The notes under the pieces are model-generated. The model saw nothing but the letters and a program-made list of their open reading frames with translations. It had not been told where the DNA came from and did no database searches. Made by a program: the position numbers and the translations under genes. Positions 22,502 to 29,755 of a DNA stretch of 44,311 bases are shown piece after piece (position 1 is the stretch's first letter; each line of letters starts with the position of its first letter). This stretch comes from Candidatus Moranbacteria bacterium GW2011_GWE2_36_40 (lineage in GTDB: Bacteria; Patescibacteriota; Minisyncoccia; Moranbacterales; GWC2-37-73). The stretch spans positions 1-44,311 of the forward strand of contig LBRX01000002.1 of the NCBI GenBank assembly GCA_000991645.1, read 5' to 3'.

Positions 22502-25471
22502 ATGCAGGAAAATAAAATAGTCATCAAGGGTGCGCGTGAGCATAACCTAAAAAATATAGATTTGGAGTTGCCTCGAAATAAGTTTATCGTGTTTACGGGG
22601 CTTTCTGGTAGTGGAAAATCAACATTGGCATTTGACACTATCTTTGCGGAAGGTCAGAGAAGATATTTGGAAAGTTTGTCGAGTTATGCTAGGCAATTTT
22701 TGGGACAAATGGATAAGCCTGATGTTGACTATATTGAAGGACTTTCGCCTGCTATTTCTATTGATCAAAAATCAACATCTCACAATCCACGTTCAACGGT
22801 TGGAACTGTAACAGAAATTCATGATTATCTGAGACTTCTTTATGCAAAGATTGGAATTCCACATTGTCCAGAATGTGGACGTGAAATTTCCAAGCTTTCA
22901 ACTGATGAAATTGTGGACAGAATTTTGAATCTCACTGAACCTCACCCCGACCCTCTCCTTAAAAAGGAGAGGGGGGAAAATGGAAACGCGAATACGCGCA
23001 ACGTTTCTATCGAAATTCTTTCACCGTTGGTGCGTGAGCGAAAGGGCGAATATTTGGCGATCCTTGATGATATGTGGAAGCGTGGATTTTCTGAGGCGAT
23101 TGTGGATGGAAAATTATTGCGCCTGGAAGATTTTAAAGATGTAAAGCTTGAGCGATATAAAAAACATAGCATTGATATCATTGTTGATCGTGTTGAAATA
23201 AATGATGAAAATTTGACGCGAATTTTTGAAGGAGTGGAAAAAGCTCTTAGGCTTTCACATGGGATTGTAAAAGTAAAATGTCAAAAACAACAGACAGCAG
23301 ACAATAAACAACAAACAACAAAAAATTCTAAATCCAAAAATTCAGATGAGTGTGAGGTTGAGCAGATTTTTAATCAGAATTTATCTTGTCCAATTCATGA
23401 TATTGAATTTCCAGATTTGGAACCTCGATTGTTTTCATTTAATTCTCCATTTGGTGCCTGTGAAGCTTGTGAGGGATTGGGTGTGAAGAAAGAAATTGAT
23501 CCTGCAAGAATAATGCCAGACAAAAATAAAACCATTGCCGAAGGAGGTTTGATGCCTTGGAGTTATAAAAAAAATAATTATATTGGTTCAGTGCTTAAGG
23601 CGGTTTGTGAATTTTATTATATACCAGACAATAAACGTTTGCGTGACCTGACCAAAACTCAATTGGATTTGTTGCTTTATGGTCATAGTGATGAGGATGT
23701 AATTAGGGTAAAGTTTTTTGCACGCGGGGGTGGAGGACATTTTAATGTGACATGGAAAGGCGTGATCTTTTGGATGCAAGAGCGCTATAGAACAACAACT
23801 TCAGATGCAATTAGACAAGACATTGAAAAATACATGTCTCAAAAGTCTTGTAGTGTTTGCCATGGTTCACGTTATAAAAGTCAGGTGCTTTTAGTTACAG
23901 TTGGACAAAAAAATATTCATGAAACCTCAATTCAAAGCATAAAAGAATGCATATCTTTTTTTGAGCATATTAAACTTACACATCGTGAAGAATTAATTGC
24001 AGGAAGAATCCTCAAGGAAATTGTTGCACGTTTGGTATTTTTGAATAATGTTGGATTGGATTATTTGACATTGCAAAGAGCTGCTTATTCTTTGTCAGGA
24101 GGAGAGTCCCAGCGCATTCGCTTGGCATCACAAATTGGCTCACAATTGGTTGGCGTGCTGTACATTTTGGATGAACCATCTATTGGTCTTCATGCACGTG
24201 ATAATATTAAGCTTATTGACGCATTGCGTCATCTGCAAAAAATAGGAAACACTTTGATTGTTATTGAGCATGATGAAGAAATGATGCGCAGTGCTGATTG
24301 GCTTGTGGATATTGGACCACGTGCCGGAAAACATGGTGGGGAAATTGTTGCTCAAGGAACACCAAATGAGGTTATTAACAATCCCAATTCTCTTACTGGT
24401 CAGTATCTTAGAGGAGAATTGCAAATTGAAATTCCTAAGGTTCGTCGCTCTATAAATAAGAAGAGATCTATTACTGTGCGTGGTGCGAGTGAACACAATC
24501 TTAAGAATGTGACAGTTGAATTTCCACTTAAAGTTTTCACTTGCGTGACTGGAGTTTCTGGCTCTGGAAAATCAACGCTGGTTGAGGACACCTTGTATAA
24601 AGCCTTGGCCAATAAGCTTCATCGTGCACTTGATGTGCCAGCACATCACAATGAAATTATTGGAATTGAGAATATAAACAAAGTAATCATGATTGATCAG
24701 TCACCGATTGGAAGAACACCACGATCAAATCCTGCTACCTATACCGGACTTTTTACACATATTCGTGAATTGTTCGCTAAAACAAAGGATGCTAAATTGC
24801 GAGGATATGGACCAGGACGTTTTTCTTTTAACGTTGCTGGTGGACGTTGTGATAATTGCAGTGGAGAAGGATATTTGAAAATCGAAATGCAATTTATGCC
24901 TGATGTTTATTTGCCGTGTGATGTTTGTCATGGAAAAAGATATAATAGTGAAACACTTCAAGTGAAATTCAAAGGTAAAAATATTGCAGAAGTATTGGGA
25001 ATGACTGTTTCGGAAGGTGTTGAATTTTTTTCCTCAATTTCAAAAATTTCTGATCCTTTGAAAATTTTGGAAGATGTTGGCTTGGGATATATCGAACTTG
25101 GTCAAAGTGCTACCACGCTTTCTGGCGGGGAAGCGCAAAGAATAAAACTCGCCTCTGAACTTTCCCGTCGTGCTACTGGGGACACGTTGTATATCCTGGA
25201 TGAACCAACCACAGGGCTGCATTTTGATGATATAAAAAAATTATTGGAAGTACTTAATCGTCTTGTAAATGCTGGCAACACCGTTGTTGTAATTGAACAT
25301 AATATGGATGTTATTAAAACTGCTGACTGGATTATTGATATGGGGCCAGAGGGTGGAGATGGTGGCGGAAAGATTATCGTTACTGGCCCACCGGAAGAAA
25401 TCATCAAATATTATAAAGAAAGCTACACCGCCAAATATTTGCGGCAAGTTTTGAAACCGAAAAGTCTATAA
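22502..25471 (+). CDS. uvrA: excinuclease ABC subunit A with in-frame repeat insertions
   Basis: UvrA is the ABC-type dimer that first senses bulky lesions. The protein has 989 residues, against about 940 in most species. Two ATPase modules are complete: Walker A GLSGSGKSTL (about 33) and GVSGSGKSTL (about 683); signature SLSGGESQRIRL and TLSGGEAQRIKL; Walker B ILDEPSIGLH and ILDEPTTGLH. Zinc sites include CPECGRE, CEACEGLG and CDNCSGEG...CDVCHGKRY. The extra length lies in two segments of the UvrB-binding region: about 145-160 (PHPDPLLKKERG), read from a palindromic repeat, and about 260-281 (a Gln/Thr/Asn/Lys run). No Shine-Dalgarno sequence precedes the ATG. Confidence 0.97.
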   Translation: MQENKIVIKGAREHNLKNIDLELPRNKFIVFTGLSGSGKSTLAFDTIFAEGQRRYLESLSSYARQFLGQMDKPDVDYIEGLSPAISIDQKSTSHNPRSTVGTVTEIHDYLRLLYAKIGIPHCPECGREISKLSTDEIVDRILNLTEPHPDPLLKKERGENGNANTRNVSIEILSPLVRERKGEYLAILDDMWKRGFSEAIVDGKLLRLEDFKDVKLERYKKHSIDIIVDRVEINDENLTRIFEGVEKALRLSHGIVKVKCQKQQTADNKQQTTKNSKSKNSDECEVEQIFNQNLSCPIHDIEFPDLEPRLFSFNSPFGACEACEGLGVKKEIDPARIMPDKNKTIAEGGLMPWSYKKNNYIGSVLKAVCEFYYIPDNKRLRDLTKTQLDLLLYGHSDEDVIRVKFFARGGGGHFNVTWKGVIFWMQERYRTTTSDAIRQDIEKYMSQKSCSVCHGSRYKSQVLLVTVGQKNIHETSIQSIKECISFFEHIKLTHREELIAGRILKEIVARLVFLNNVGLDYLTLQRAAYSLSGGESQRIRLASQIGSQLVGVLYILDEPSIGLHARDNIKLIDALRHLQKIGNTLIVIEHDEEMMRSADWLVDIGPRAGKHGGEIVAQGTPNEVINNPNSLTGQYLRGELQIEIPKVRRSINKKRSITVRGASEHNLKNVTVEFPLKVFTCVTGVSGSGKSTLVEDTLYKALANKLHRALDVPAHHNEIIGIENINKVIMIDQSPIGRTPRSNPATYTGLFTHIRELFAKTKDAKLRGYGPGRFSFNVAGGRCDNCSGEGYLKIEMQFMPDVYLPCDVCHGKRYNSETLQVKFKGKNIAEVLGMTVSEGVEFFSSISKISDPLKILEDVGLGYIELGQSATTLSGGEAQRIKLASELSRRATGDTLYILDEPTTGLHFDDIKKLLEVLNRLVNAGNTVVVIEHNMDVIKTADWIIDMGPEGGDGGGKIIVTGPPEEIIKYYKESYTAKYLRQVLKPKSL
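22935..22983. repeat. palindromic repeat inserted in frame in uvrA
   Basis: CCTCACCCCGACCCTCTCC opens the element; CCCTCTCCTT pairs with AAGGAGAGGG around AAAA. The encoded peptide PHPDPLLKKERG is the characteristic translation of this common repeat. It is related to the element at 5841-5910. Confidence 0.85.
23284..23340. repeat. low-complexity CAACAGACAG-type segment in uvrA
   Basis: A run of AACAACAGACAG and AACAACAAACAAC words is translated as QKQQTADNKQQTTKNSKSKN. The words match one arm of the palindromes at 16902, 29286 and 38141. Confidence 0.65.
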
Positions 25472-25490
25472 TAGCTTTTTTCTTTATCTT

Positions 25491-25546
25491 TCTCTCCTCA
25501 GATGAGGAGAGATGTCCCGATACGGAATCGGGACAGAGAGGTTTGA
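25491..25546. repeat. CTCTCC double-hairpin repeat, copy 2
   Basis: CTCTCCTCA/TGAGGAGAG, then AT, then GTCCCGAT/ATCGGGAC with loop ACGG, then AGAGAGGTT. Copy 1 at 10820 has a shorter second stem. Confidence 0.8.
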
Positions 25547-25562
25547 TTCGCTGTAAGAAAAC

Positions 25563-25608
25563 AAAAAAAACCAAAACACAAGCGGTCGTATGATTTTTGG
25601 TTTTTTTG
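25563..25608 (+). terminator. terminator of uvrA
   Basis: AAAAAAAACCAAAA pairs with TTTTTGGTTTTTTT across a 17-base loop; T-runs exist for both directions. Confidence 0.65.
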
Positions 25609-25617
25609 AAAAATAAA

Positions 25618-25650
25618 AAGGTATTTGCGCATATTAGGCAAATACCTTGG
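25618..25650 (-). terminator. terminator of the minus-strand orphan gene
   Basis: AAGGTATTTGC pairs with GCAAATACCTT around an 8-base loop; on the minus strand it is followed by TTTTTATTTTTC. Confidence 0.8.
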
Positions 25651-25667
25651 ATCGTTCCTTTGTTTTT

Positions 25668-26069
25668 TTAGACTGTCTCGTGTTTGTTGTGTAGTTTCAG
25701 GTGGTTTAGGCAAACAAACATTGAGATGAAAATTGTTCTTATTGCCCATGATATGTTGGGTAGGTCATCCTTATTTGTCGTCCTCAAGATGTATTTTATT
25801 TCTTCTTCAGCTGAGATGGCAGGCATATTTCTGCGTGGCTTGCATGTCAACAATGATGCCGATACATGTATGCACGCAGTTATGATGCATTCATCAAAAA
25901 GGATTCCTTTTTGGGCCTTGGATGCATTGTCCAAAAAGTATTCAAATTCTCCATACTCTGTTACATATCTGAATAATAATGGATGAATATTCTCCAAATC
26001 AAGTTTGTCTACATGTTTGAGAACAGCCACACATGTTTCTATGGATACAAGATTATCATTGTTTTGCAT
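25668..26069 (-). CDS. 133-residue protein of unknown function
   Basis: The minus-strand ATG at 26069 is preceded by AAGGAGG at proper distance, and promoter and terminator flank the gene, so it is real. The protein starts MQNNDNLVSIETCVAVLKHV and contains an acidic, mainly helical body (LFRYVTEYGEFEYFLDNASK). A hydrophobic stretch near 105-120 (ISWAIRTIFISMFVCLN) could be a membrane or amphipathic helix. Five Cys are scattered without a zinc pattern. I do not recognise a family. The plus-strand frame over the same bases is a shadow. It stands divergent to uvrC and forms a single-gene unit. Confidence 0.7.
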   Translation of the reverse strand: MQNNDNLVSIETCVAVLKHVDKLDLENIHPLLFRYVTEYGEFEYFLDNASKAQKGILFDECIITACIHVSASLLTCKPRRNMPAISAEEEIKYILRTTNKDDLPNISWAIRTIFISMFVCLNHLKLHNKHETV

Positions 26070-26107
26070 CGCGCTTCCTCCTTGAGAATGTTGTTTTGTA
26101 AGAACTA

Positions 26108-26135
26108 TTGATACTTCAAAATAATATGATATATT
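26108..26135 (+). promoter_or_regulatory. candidate uvrC promoter, overlapping the divergent promoter
   Basis: TTGATA at 26108-26113 and TATATT at 26130-26135 are 16 bases apart. It overlaps the minus-strand promoter at 26126-26154, so the two may exclude each other. Confidence 0.45.
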
Positions 26136-26154
26136 AAATTGATATTAATGTCAA
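26126..26154 (-). promoter_or_regulatory. promoter of the 133-residue orphan
   Basis: On the minus strand TTGACA (26154-26149) and TATCAT (26131-26126) have 17-base spacing. Confidence 0.7.
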
Positions 26155-26167
26155 TAATTATTTAATC

Positions 26168-27646
26168 ATGAAAAGAAATAATTTTCAAGATATTGTCAAA
26201 AAATTACCACAAGCACTAGGGGTGTATTTTTTTCGTGGGGGAAAAGGCAAAATTTTGTATATTGGCAAAGCCACAAATTTGCGAAGTCGAGTGGCTTCAT
26301 ATTTTCGCGGGCAGGGTTCGGAGTCCGACTCCGAATTTCGGAGTCGGACTCCGATCACACCACTTAGCGTGGCAGGTCGAAGTGAGTGGATTGGCTTGAT
26401 GGTTTCTCAAGTGGTCAACATTGATTTCGAGCAGACCGATTCTGTGCTGGAGGCTTTAATTTTGGAAAGCAACTCAATCAAAAAACATCAGCCAAAATAT
26501 AATACACTGGAAAAAGATGATAAAAGTTTTTCATATTTTGTTGTGACTAAAGAAGAATTTCCAAAAGTTTTGATTGTGAGGAAAACCGACTTGAAAAATT
26601 ATGTCATTCCGAACTTGTTTCGGAATCTAGAAGAGCCCAGCGAGATCCCTGAGCTAAATTCAGTGCAGGCTCTGAAACAAGTTCAGGATGGCAAAAAAAC
26701 AAACACTAAGAAGCTAATGCCTGAAAAGCTAAAAGCTATTTACGGTCCTTACACAAGCAAGCAGCAGATGCAGATTGCGCTTAAGATTATTCGCAGAATT
26801 TTTCCATTCCATGCTGGCAAACAAAAAACTGAAAAAGGTTGTTTGGATTTTCAAATAGGGATGTGTCCTGGGCCTTATGCGGATGCAATTTCCAAAGTTG
26901 ATTACAGGAAAAATATCTGTGGAATCGAAATGATTTTGCAGGGAAAGAAAAAAAGTTTGATTTCAAGAATGGAAAAAGAAATGCAGACTTTTTCCAAAAG
27001 AAACGAATTTGAAAAAGCGGCAGTCCTCCGAAATAAAATTTTTGCATTGCAACACATTCGCGACGTGGCGCTGATGACAAGAGATTTTGAGCCTGTTGAA
27101 TTTTCTAAAAAGCTAACGCCTAATAAGCTAAAGCCTGCCCGCATTGAGGCTTACGACATCTCTAATATTTCAGGCGATCACGCTGTGGGCTCGATGGTAG
27201 TTTTTTCCGCCAAAGGCGGATCCGCCTTTGGCGGAGAAAACTGGCTGCCGGAAAAATCGCAGTATCGAAAATTCAAAATTAAAACAGTAGAAGGTTCAAA
27301 TGATGTGGCGATGATGAAAGAAGTTTTGTCGCGAAGATTTAATAATGACTGGACAATGCCAGACTTGATTTTGTTAGATGGTGGACAGGGACACGTTAAT
27401 ATGGCAGGGGACTTAGTACGCGAATTAGGACTAGATGTATTGATTGTTGGTGTAGCTAAGGGTAAGACGCGTAAAAATCTCAATTTCCAATTTCCAATTT
27501 CCAATAAAATCCAAATGACTCAATTTCCAAGGGAATTGCAGGATTTTTTGAATGATAAAAATTCAGTAAAGCACATAATGGATGAGGCGCATCGTTTTGC
27601 AATCTCTTATCACCGAAAATTACGCAGCAAAAACTCTTTAAAATAG
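26168..27646 (+). CDS. uvrC: excinuclease ABC subunit C, repeat-riddled and lacking the HhH domain
   Basis: UvrC makes the two cuts flanking a lesion. The protein has 492 residues, against about 600 for the family. The GIY-YIG nuclease (GVYFF...LYIGKATNLRSRV) is at about 18-100. The UVR segment (MEKEMQTFSKRNEFEKAAVL) is at about 268-288. The RNase H-like 5' nuclease has IEAYDISNISG (about 326), LILLDGGQGH (about 400) and DEAHRFAISYHR (about 471). It stops at KNSLK, where other UvrC proteins continue into the helix-hairpin-helix domain. Six segments are encoded by repeats: about 51-62, 146-175, 180-190, 314-323, 347-356 and 438-456. All are in frame, and the catalytic motifs are intact. No Shine-Dalgarno sequence is present. 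Confidence 0.95.
   Translation: MKRNNFQDIVKKLPQALGVYFFRGGKGKILYIGKATNLRSRVASYFRGQGSESDSEFRSRTPITPLSVAGRSEWIGLMVSQVVNIDFEQTDSVLEALILESNSIKKHQPKYNTLEKDDKSFSYFVVTKEEFPKVLIVRKTDLKNYVIPNLFRNLEEPSEIPELNSVQALKQVQDGKKTNTKKLMPEKLKAIYGPYTSKQQMQIALKIIRRIFPFHAGKQKTEKGCLDFQIGMCPGPYADAISKVDYRKNICGIEMILQGKKKSLISRMEKEMQTFSKRNEFEKAAVLRNKIFALQHIRDVALMTRDFEPVEFSKKLTPNKLKPARIEAYDISNISGDHAVGSMVVFSAKGGSAFGGENWLPEKSQYRKFKIKTVEGSNDVAMMKEVLSRRFNNDWTMPDLILLDGGQGHVNMAGDLVRELGLDVLIVGVAKGKTRKNLNFQFPISNKIQMTQFPRELQDFLNDKNSVKHIMDEAHRFAISYHRKLRSKNSLK
26319..26353. repeat. perfect 15-bp-arm hairpin in uvrC
   Basis: CGGAGTCCGACTCCG and its exact reverse complement flank AATTT. It is translated as part of SESDSEFRSRTP inside the GIY-YIG domain. 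Confidence 0.9.
26605..26690. repeat. TGAACTTGTTTCAG-type element in uvrC
   Basis: ATTCCGAACTTGTTTCGG pairs with the reverse complement of CTGAAACAAGTTCAGGAT about 45 bases later. It encodes VIPNLFRNL...ALKQVQDG. A sister copy is in argS (37000-37073). Confidence 0.85.
26706..26738 (+). repeat. AAGCTAATGCCT repeat in uvrC, first
   Basis: AAGAAGCTAATGCCTGAAAA is followed by GCTAAAAGCT, read KKLMPEKLKA. It matches the reversed repeat at 9506-9541. Confidence 0.65.
27108..27136 (+). repeat. AAGCTAATGCCT repeat in uvrC, second
   Basis: AAAAAGCTAACGCCTAATAA is followed by GCTAAAGCC, read KKLTPNKLKP, directly before the catalytic IEAYD strand. It is one base from the reverse complement of part of 9506-9541. 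Confidence 0.7.
27206..27235. repeat. 30-bp perfect palindrome in uvrC
   Basis: TCCGCCAAAGGCGGA is followed by its exact reverse complement; translated within SAKGGSAFGGENW in the RNase H-like domain. Confidence 0.9.
27481..27535 (+). repeat. AATTTCCAATTTCC low-complexity insertion in uvrC
   Basis: Tandem CAATTTC words give NLNFQFPISNKIQMTQFP between the GVAKG strand and the LPREL-like region. It belongs to the AT-rich CAATTTTCAA word family. Confidence 0.6.
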
Positions 27647-27740
27647 TTGAAAGACAGTTACTGTTGTTGCGTATCAATAAATACAAATCAAGACTGAACT
27701 TCGGGAGGATAGGCGGAGCTCAGTTTTGTGCAATGGAAAT

Positions 27741-28187
27741 ATGATTCAAAAAATATCACGAAATTTTTTATCAAGTTTTTTGTTGGCTGCAATCCTTTTG
27801 GTTGCTTCTGGTTTTTCTGATGGAACGATTGCTCTCGCCTCGAATCGACAAGATGTCTCATCGAGTCGAAGCGGGTCAGCTGCCATGAATTCAATGGATA
27901 ATAATATTACATTGGATCAAACAATGCATGCTGTAACTGGAGCAGTAATGATCATGCATCAAGATGAAACTTCAGATAATAATGCATTGAAGCCTTGCTG
28001 TGAAGATAAACAAGGTGGTGCGTCAGCAATTCAATCCTCTGCTTTCAATCAAAATATTAAATTTTTTCCTCTTGGCACCGAAACAATTATTGATCCAAAT
28101 TATATTTTTCAATATAAATTAATAGAATTATCTTCTGCTTCGCCACCGAAGCCAGATATTATTTCTTCCGTCCTCTTGAAAGAATAA
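27741..28187 (+). CDS. secreted small Cys/Met protein heading the copper cluster
   Basis: Starting at ATG 27741 the product has 148 residues. Residues 1-35 look like a signal peptide (basic MIQKISRN, then FLLAAILLVASGF, then Ala-rich exit). The mature part has MHAVTGAVMIMHQDE and a double Cys (KPCCEDKQ), plausible soft-metal ligands. No family is recognised. Its place before the TauE fusion and CopA suggests periplasm-like copper binding or sensing. A TCGA-rich palindrome at about 27839-27871 is read as SNRQDVSSSRSGS and may be another repeat insertion. Confidence 0.65.
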   Translation: MIQKISRNFLSSFLLAAILLVASGFSDGTIALASNRQDVSSSRSGSAAMNSMDNNITLDQTMHAVTGAVMIMHQDETSDNNALKPCCEDKQGGASAIQSSAFNQNIKFFPLGTETIIDPNYIFQYKLIELSSASPPKPDIISSVLLKE

Positions 28188-28222
28188 ATCATTTTCTTTG
28201 TTTGCCCTTTTTAAATCAAGGG

Positions 28223-28251
28223 TTGTTTTTGGTATACTTAAAAAATAAAAT
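28223..28251 (+). promoter_or_regulatory. promoter of the TauE/cupredoxin gene, leaderless type
   Basis: TTGTTT at 28223-28228 and TAAAAT at 28246-28251 have 17-base spacing, and the ATG at 28260 lies 8 bases after the -10 box. A weak hairpin CCCTT/AAGGG (28206-28222) with a T-run overlaps its -35 side and may end the upstream gene. Confidence 0.6.
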
Positions 28252-28259
28252 TGTATAAT

Positions 28260-29744
28260 ATGCAAAAAATAATAGTTTCTATTGGTGGTATGCATTGTCG
28301 ATCTTGTGAAATATTGGTAGAGGAAAAACTTTCTGAAATTTCTAAAATTAAAAAAATAGAAGTTAACCATAAAAAAGGTGAAGCTGAAATTTTTTATGAT
28401 TCTCAAAAACCCAGCATGATGGAAATTGAGAATGCAATCAGGGAATCGGGATATACTATTGGGGTAATTGAAAAAAAACCATTGTTCAGTAAAAACGTTA
28501 GTGATTATAAGGACCTGGGAATCGCATTCCTGTTTCTTTTTGGTATCTATATTGTAGCAAAAAATTTGGGCTTGACTGATATTGGTATTGGTAACACAAG
28601 CAATCCGTCTAGTCTTGGAGTAGTTTTCTTGGTGGGAATCACTGCTGGAATTTCAACTTGCATGGCATTGGTTGGCGGTTTGATTCTGGGAATTTCTGCT
28701 CGTCATAGTGAAAAAAACCCTGAAGCTACACCTGCACAAAAGTTTCGTCCGCATTTATTTTTCAATGCCGGCAGAATCGCAATCTATGCGTTGTTGGGAG
28801 GTGTGCTCGGACTTATTGGGTCATCATTTCAGTTGTCAGGAATGACTCTGGGAATTTTGACAATCACAGTTGGCATTGTGATGTTAATTCTTGGATTAAA
28901 ATTAATTGGAATTTTTCCCAGATTGGAGAATGGTGGAATTACATTGCCGAAAAGTATTAGCAGTGCGCTTGGTATAAAAAAAAGCACCAAAGAATATAGT
29001 CACAAAAACTCGTTCCTCATGGGCGGGCTGACATTTTTTCTGCCATGCGGATTTACACAGGCAATGCAGCTTTACGCTGTAAGTAGTGGAAGTTTCACTC
29101 AGGGAGCTTTGATTATGGGAATATTCGCACTTGGAACTGCTCCGGGACTTTTGGGAGTCGGTGGGCTTGCCAGTGTGGTGCGTGGAATTTTTGCCAAGCG
29201 CTTCTTTAAATTCTCTGGAATACTGGTAATATTTTTGGCTATATTTAATATGGCTAATGGGTATAATCTGACAGGTTGGCAATTATTAACTAACAACTCA
29301 CAACCCACAACTAGTAACCTGCCTACCGGACAGGCAGGCAAACAAAATGATCCGAATGTGACGATGGAAAATGGAGTGCAGGTTGTGAGGATGAAAGAAA
29401 TAGCAAGCGGTTATTCGCCGAACAAATTTACCATCAAAAAGGGTGTGCCGGTCAAATGGATTATTGATGCTCAGGCACCATATTCATGTGCTAGTAGTTT
29501 GGTGGTTTCAAGCTTGAAAATTCAAAAAACTTTGAAAGCCAGTGAAAATATTATTGAATTTACCCCAAAAGAGACTGGTAAAATCCCATTCTCTTGCAGT
29601 ATGGGGATGTATACGGGACTTTTTAATGTTGTTGATGAAAATGGTGGCAGCGAAATTGTCGAAGAAATAAGTGACAAGGACAAAACTCCTAATGGAATAT
29701 GTAATATGCAAGGATGTACAATAAATAAGGATCAAACTAAATAA
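28260..29744 (+). CDS. HMA - TauE/DsbD-like membrane - cupredoxin fusion
   Basis: The protein has 494 residues from ATG 28260. Domains in order: a heavy-metal-associated domain (GMHCRSC at about 10-16; to about 70); a six-helix sulfite exporter TauE/SafE or DsbD-like membrane unit (about 80-335, with GISTCMALVGG and FLPCGFTQAMQ each carrying one Cys, as in electron or metal conduits); and a C-terminal cupredoxin-like domain (about 365-470) with ligands in YSCASS and FSCSMGMYTG. A repeat at 29286-29341 encodes the linker before the cupredoxin. It overlaps functionally with CopA downstream, 11 bases away, so I infer copper handling across the membrane. Confidence 0.85.
   Translation: MQKIIVSIGGMHCRSCEILVEEKLSEISKIKKIEVNHKKGEAEIFYDSQKPSMMEIENAIRESGYTIGVIEKKPLFSKNVSDYKDLGIAFLFLFGIYIVAKNLGLTDIGIGNTSNPSSLGVVFLVGITAGISTCMALVGGLILGISARHSEKNPEATPAQKFRPHLFFNAGRIAIYALLGGVLGLIGSSFQLSGMTLGILTITVGIVMLILGLKLIGIFPRLENGGITLPKSISSALGIKKSTKEYSHKNSFLMGGLTFFLPCGFTQAMQLYAVSSGSFTQGALIMGIFALGTAPGLLGVGGLASVVRGIFAKRFFKFSGILVIFLAIFNMANGYNLTGWQLLTNNSQPTTSNLPTGQAGKQNDPNVTMENGVQVVRMKEIASGYSPNKFTIKKGVPVKWIIDAQAPYSCASSLVVSSLKIQKTLKASENIIEFTPKETGKIPFSCSMGMYTGLFNVVDENGGSEIVEEISDKDKTPNGICNMQGCTINKDQTK
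29286..29341. repeat. two repeat types in the TauE-cupredoxin linker
   Basis: CTAACAACTCACAACCCAC (16902 family) is followed by a CCTGCCT/AGGCAGG hairpin (29318-29338) with loop ACCGGAC. Translated as LTNNSQPTTSNLPTGQAG. Confidence 0.8.
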
Positions 29745-29755
29745 TTAAAATTATT

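Noticed and set aside
25684..25986. 100-residue plus-strand ORF
   Set aside because: It is the antisense shadow of the minus-strand gene at 25668-26069, which has a Shine-Dalgarno sequence, promoter and terminator.
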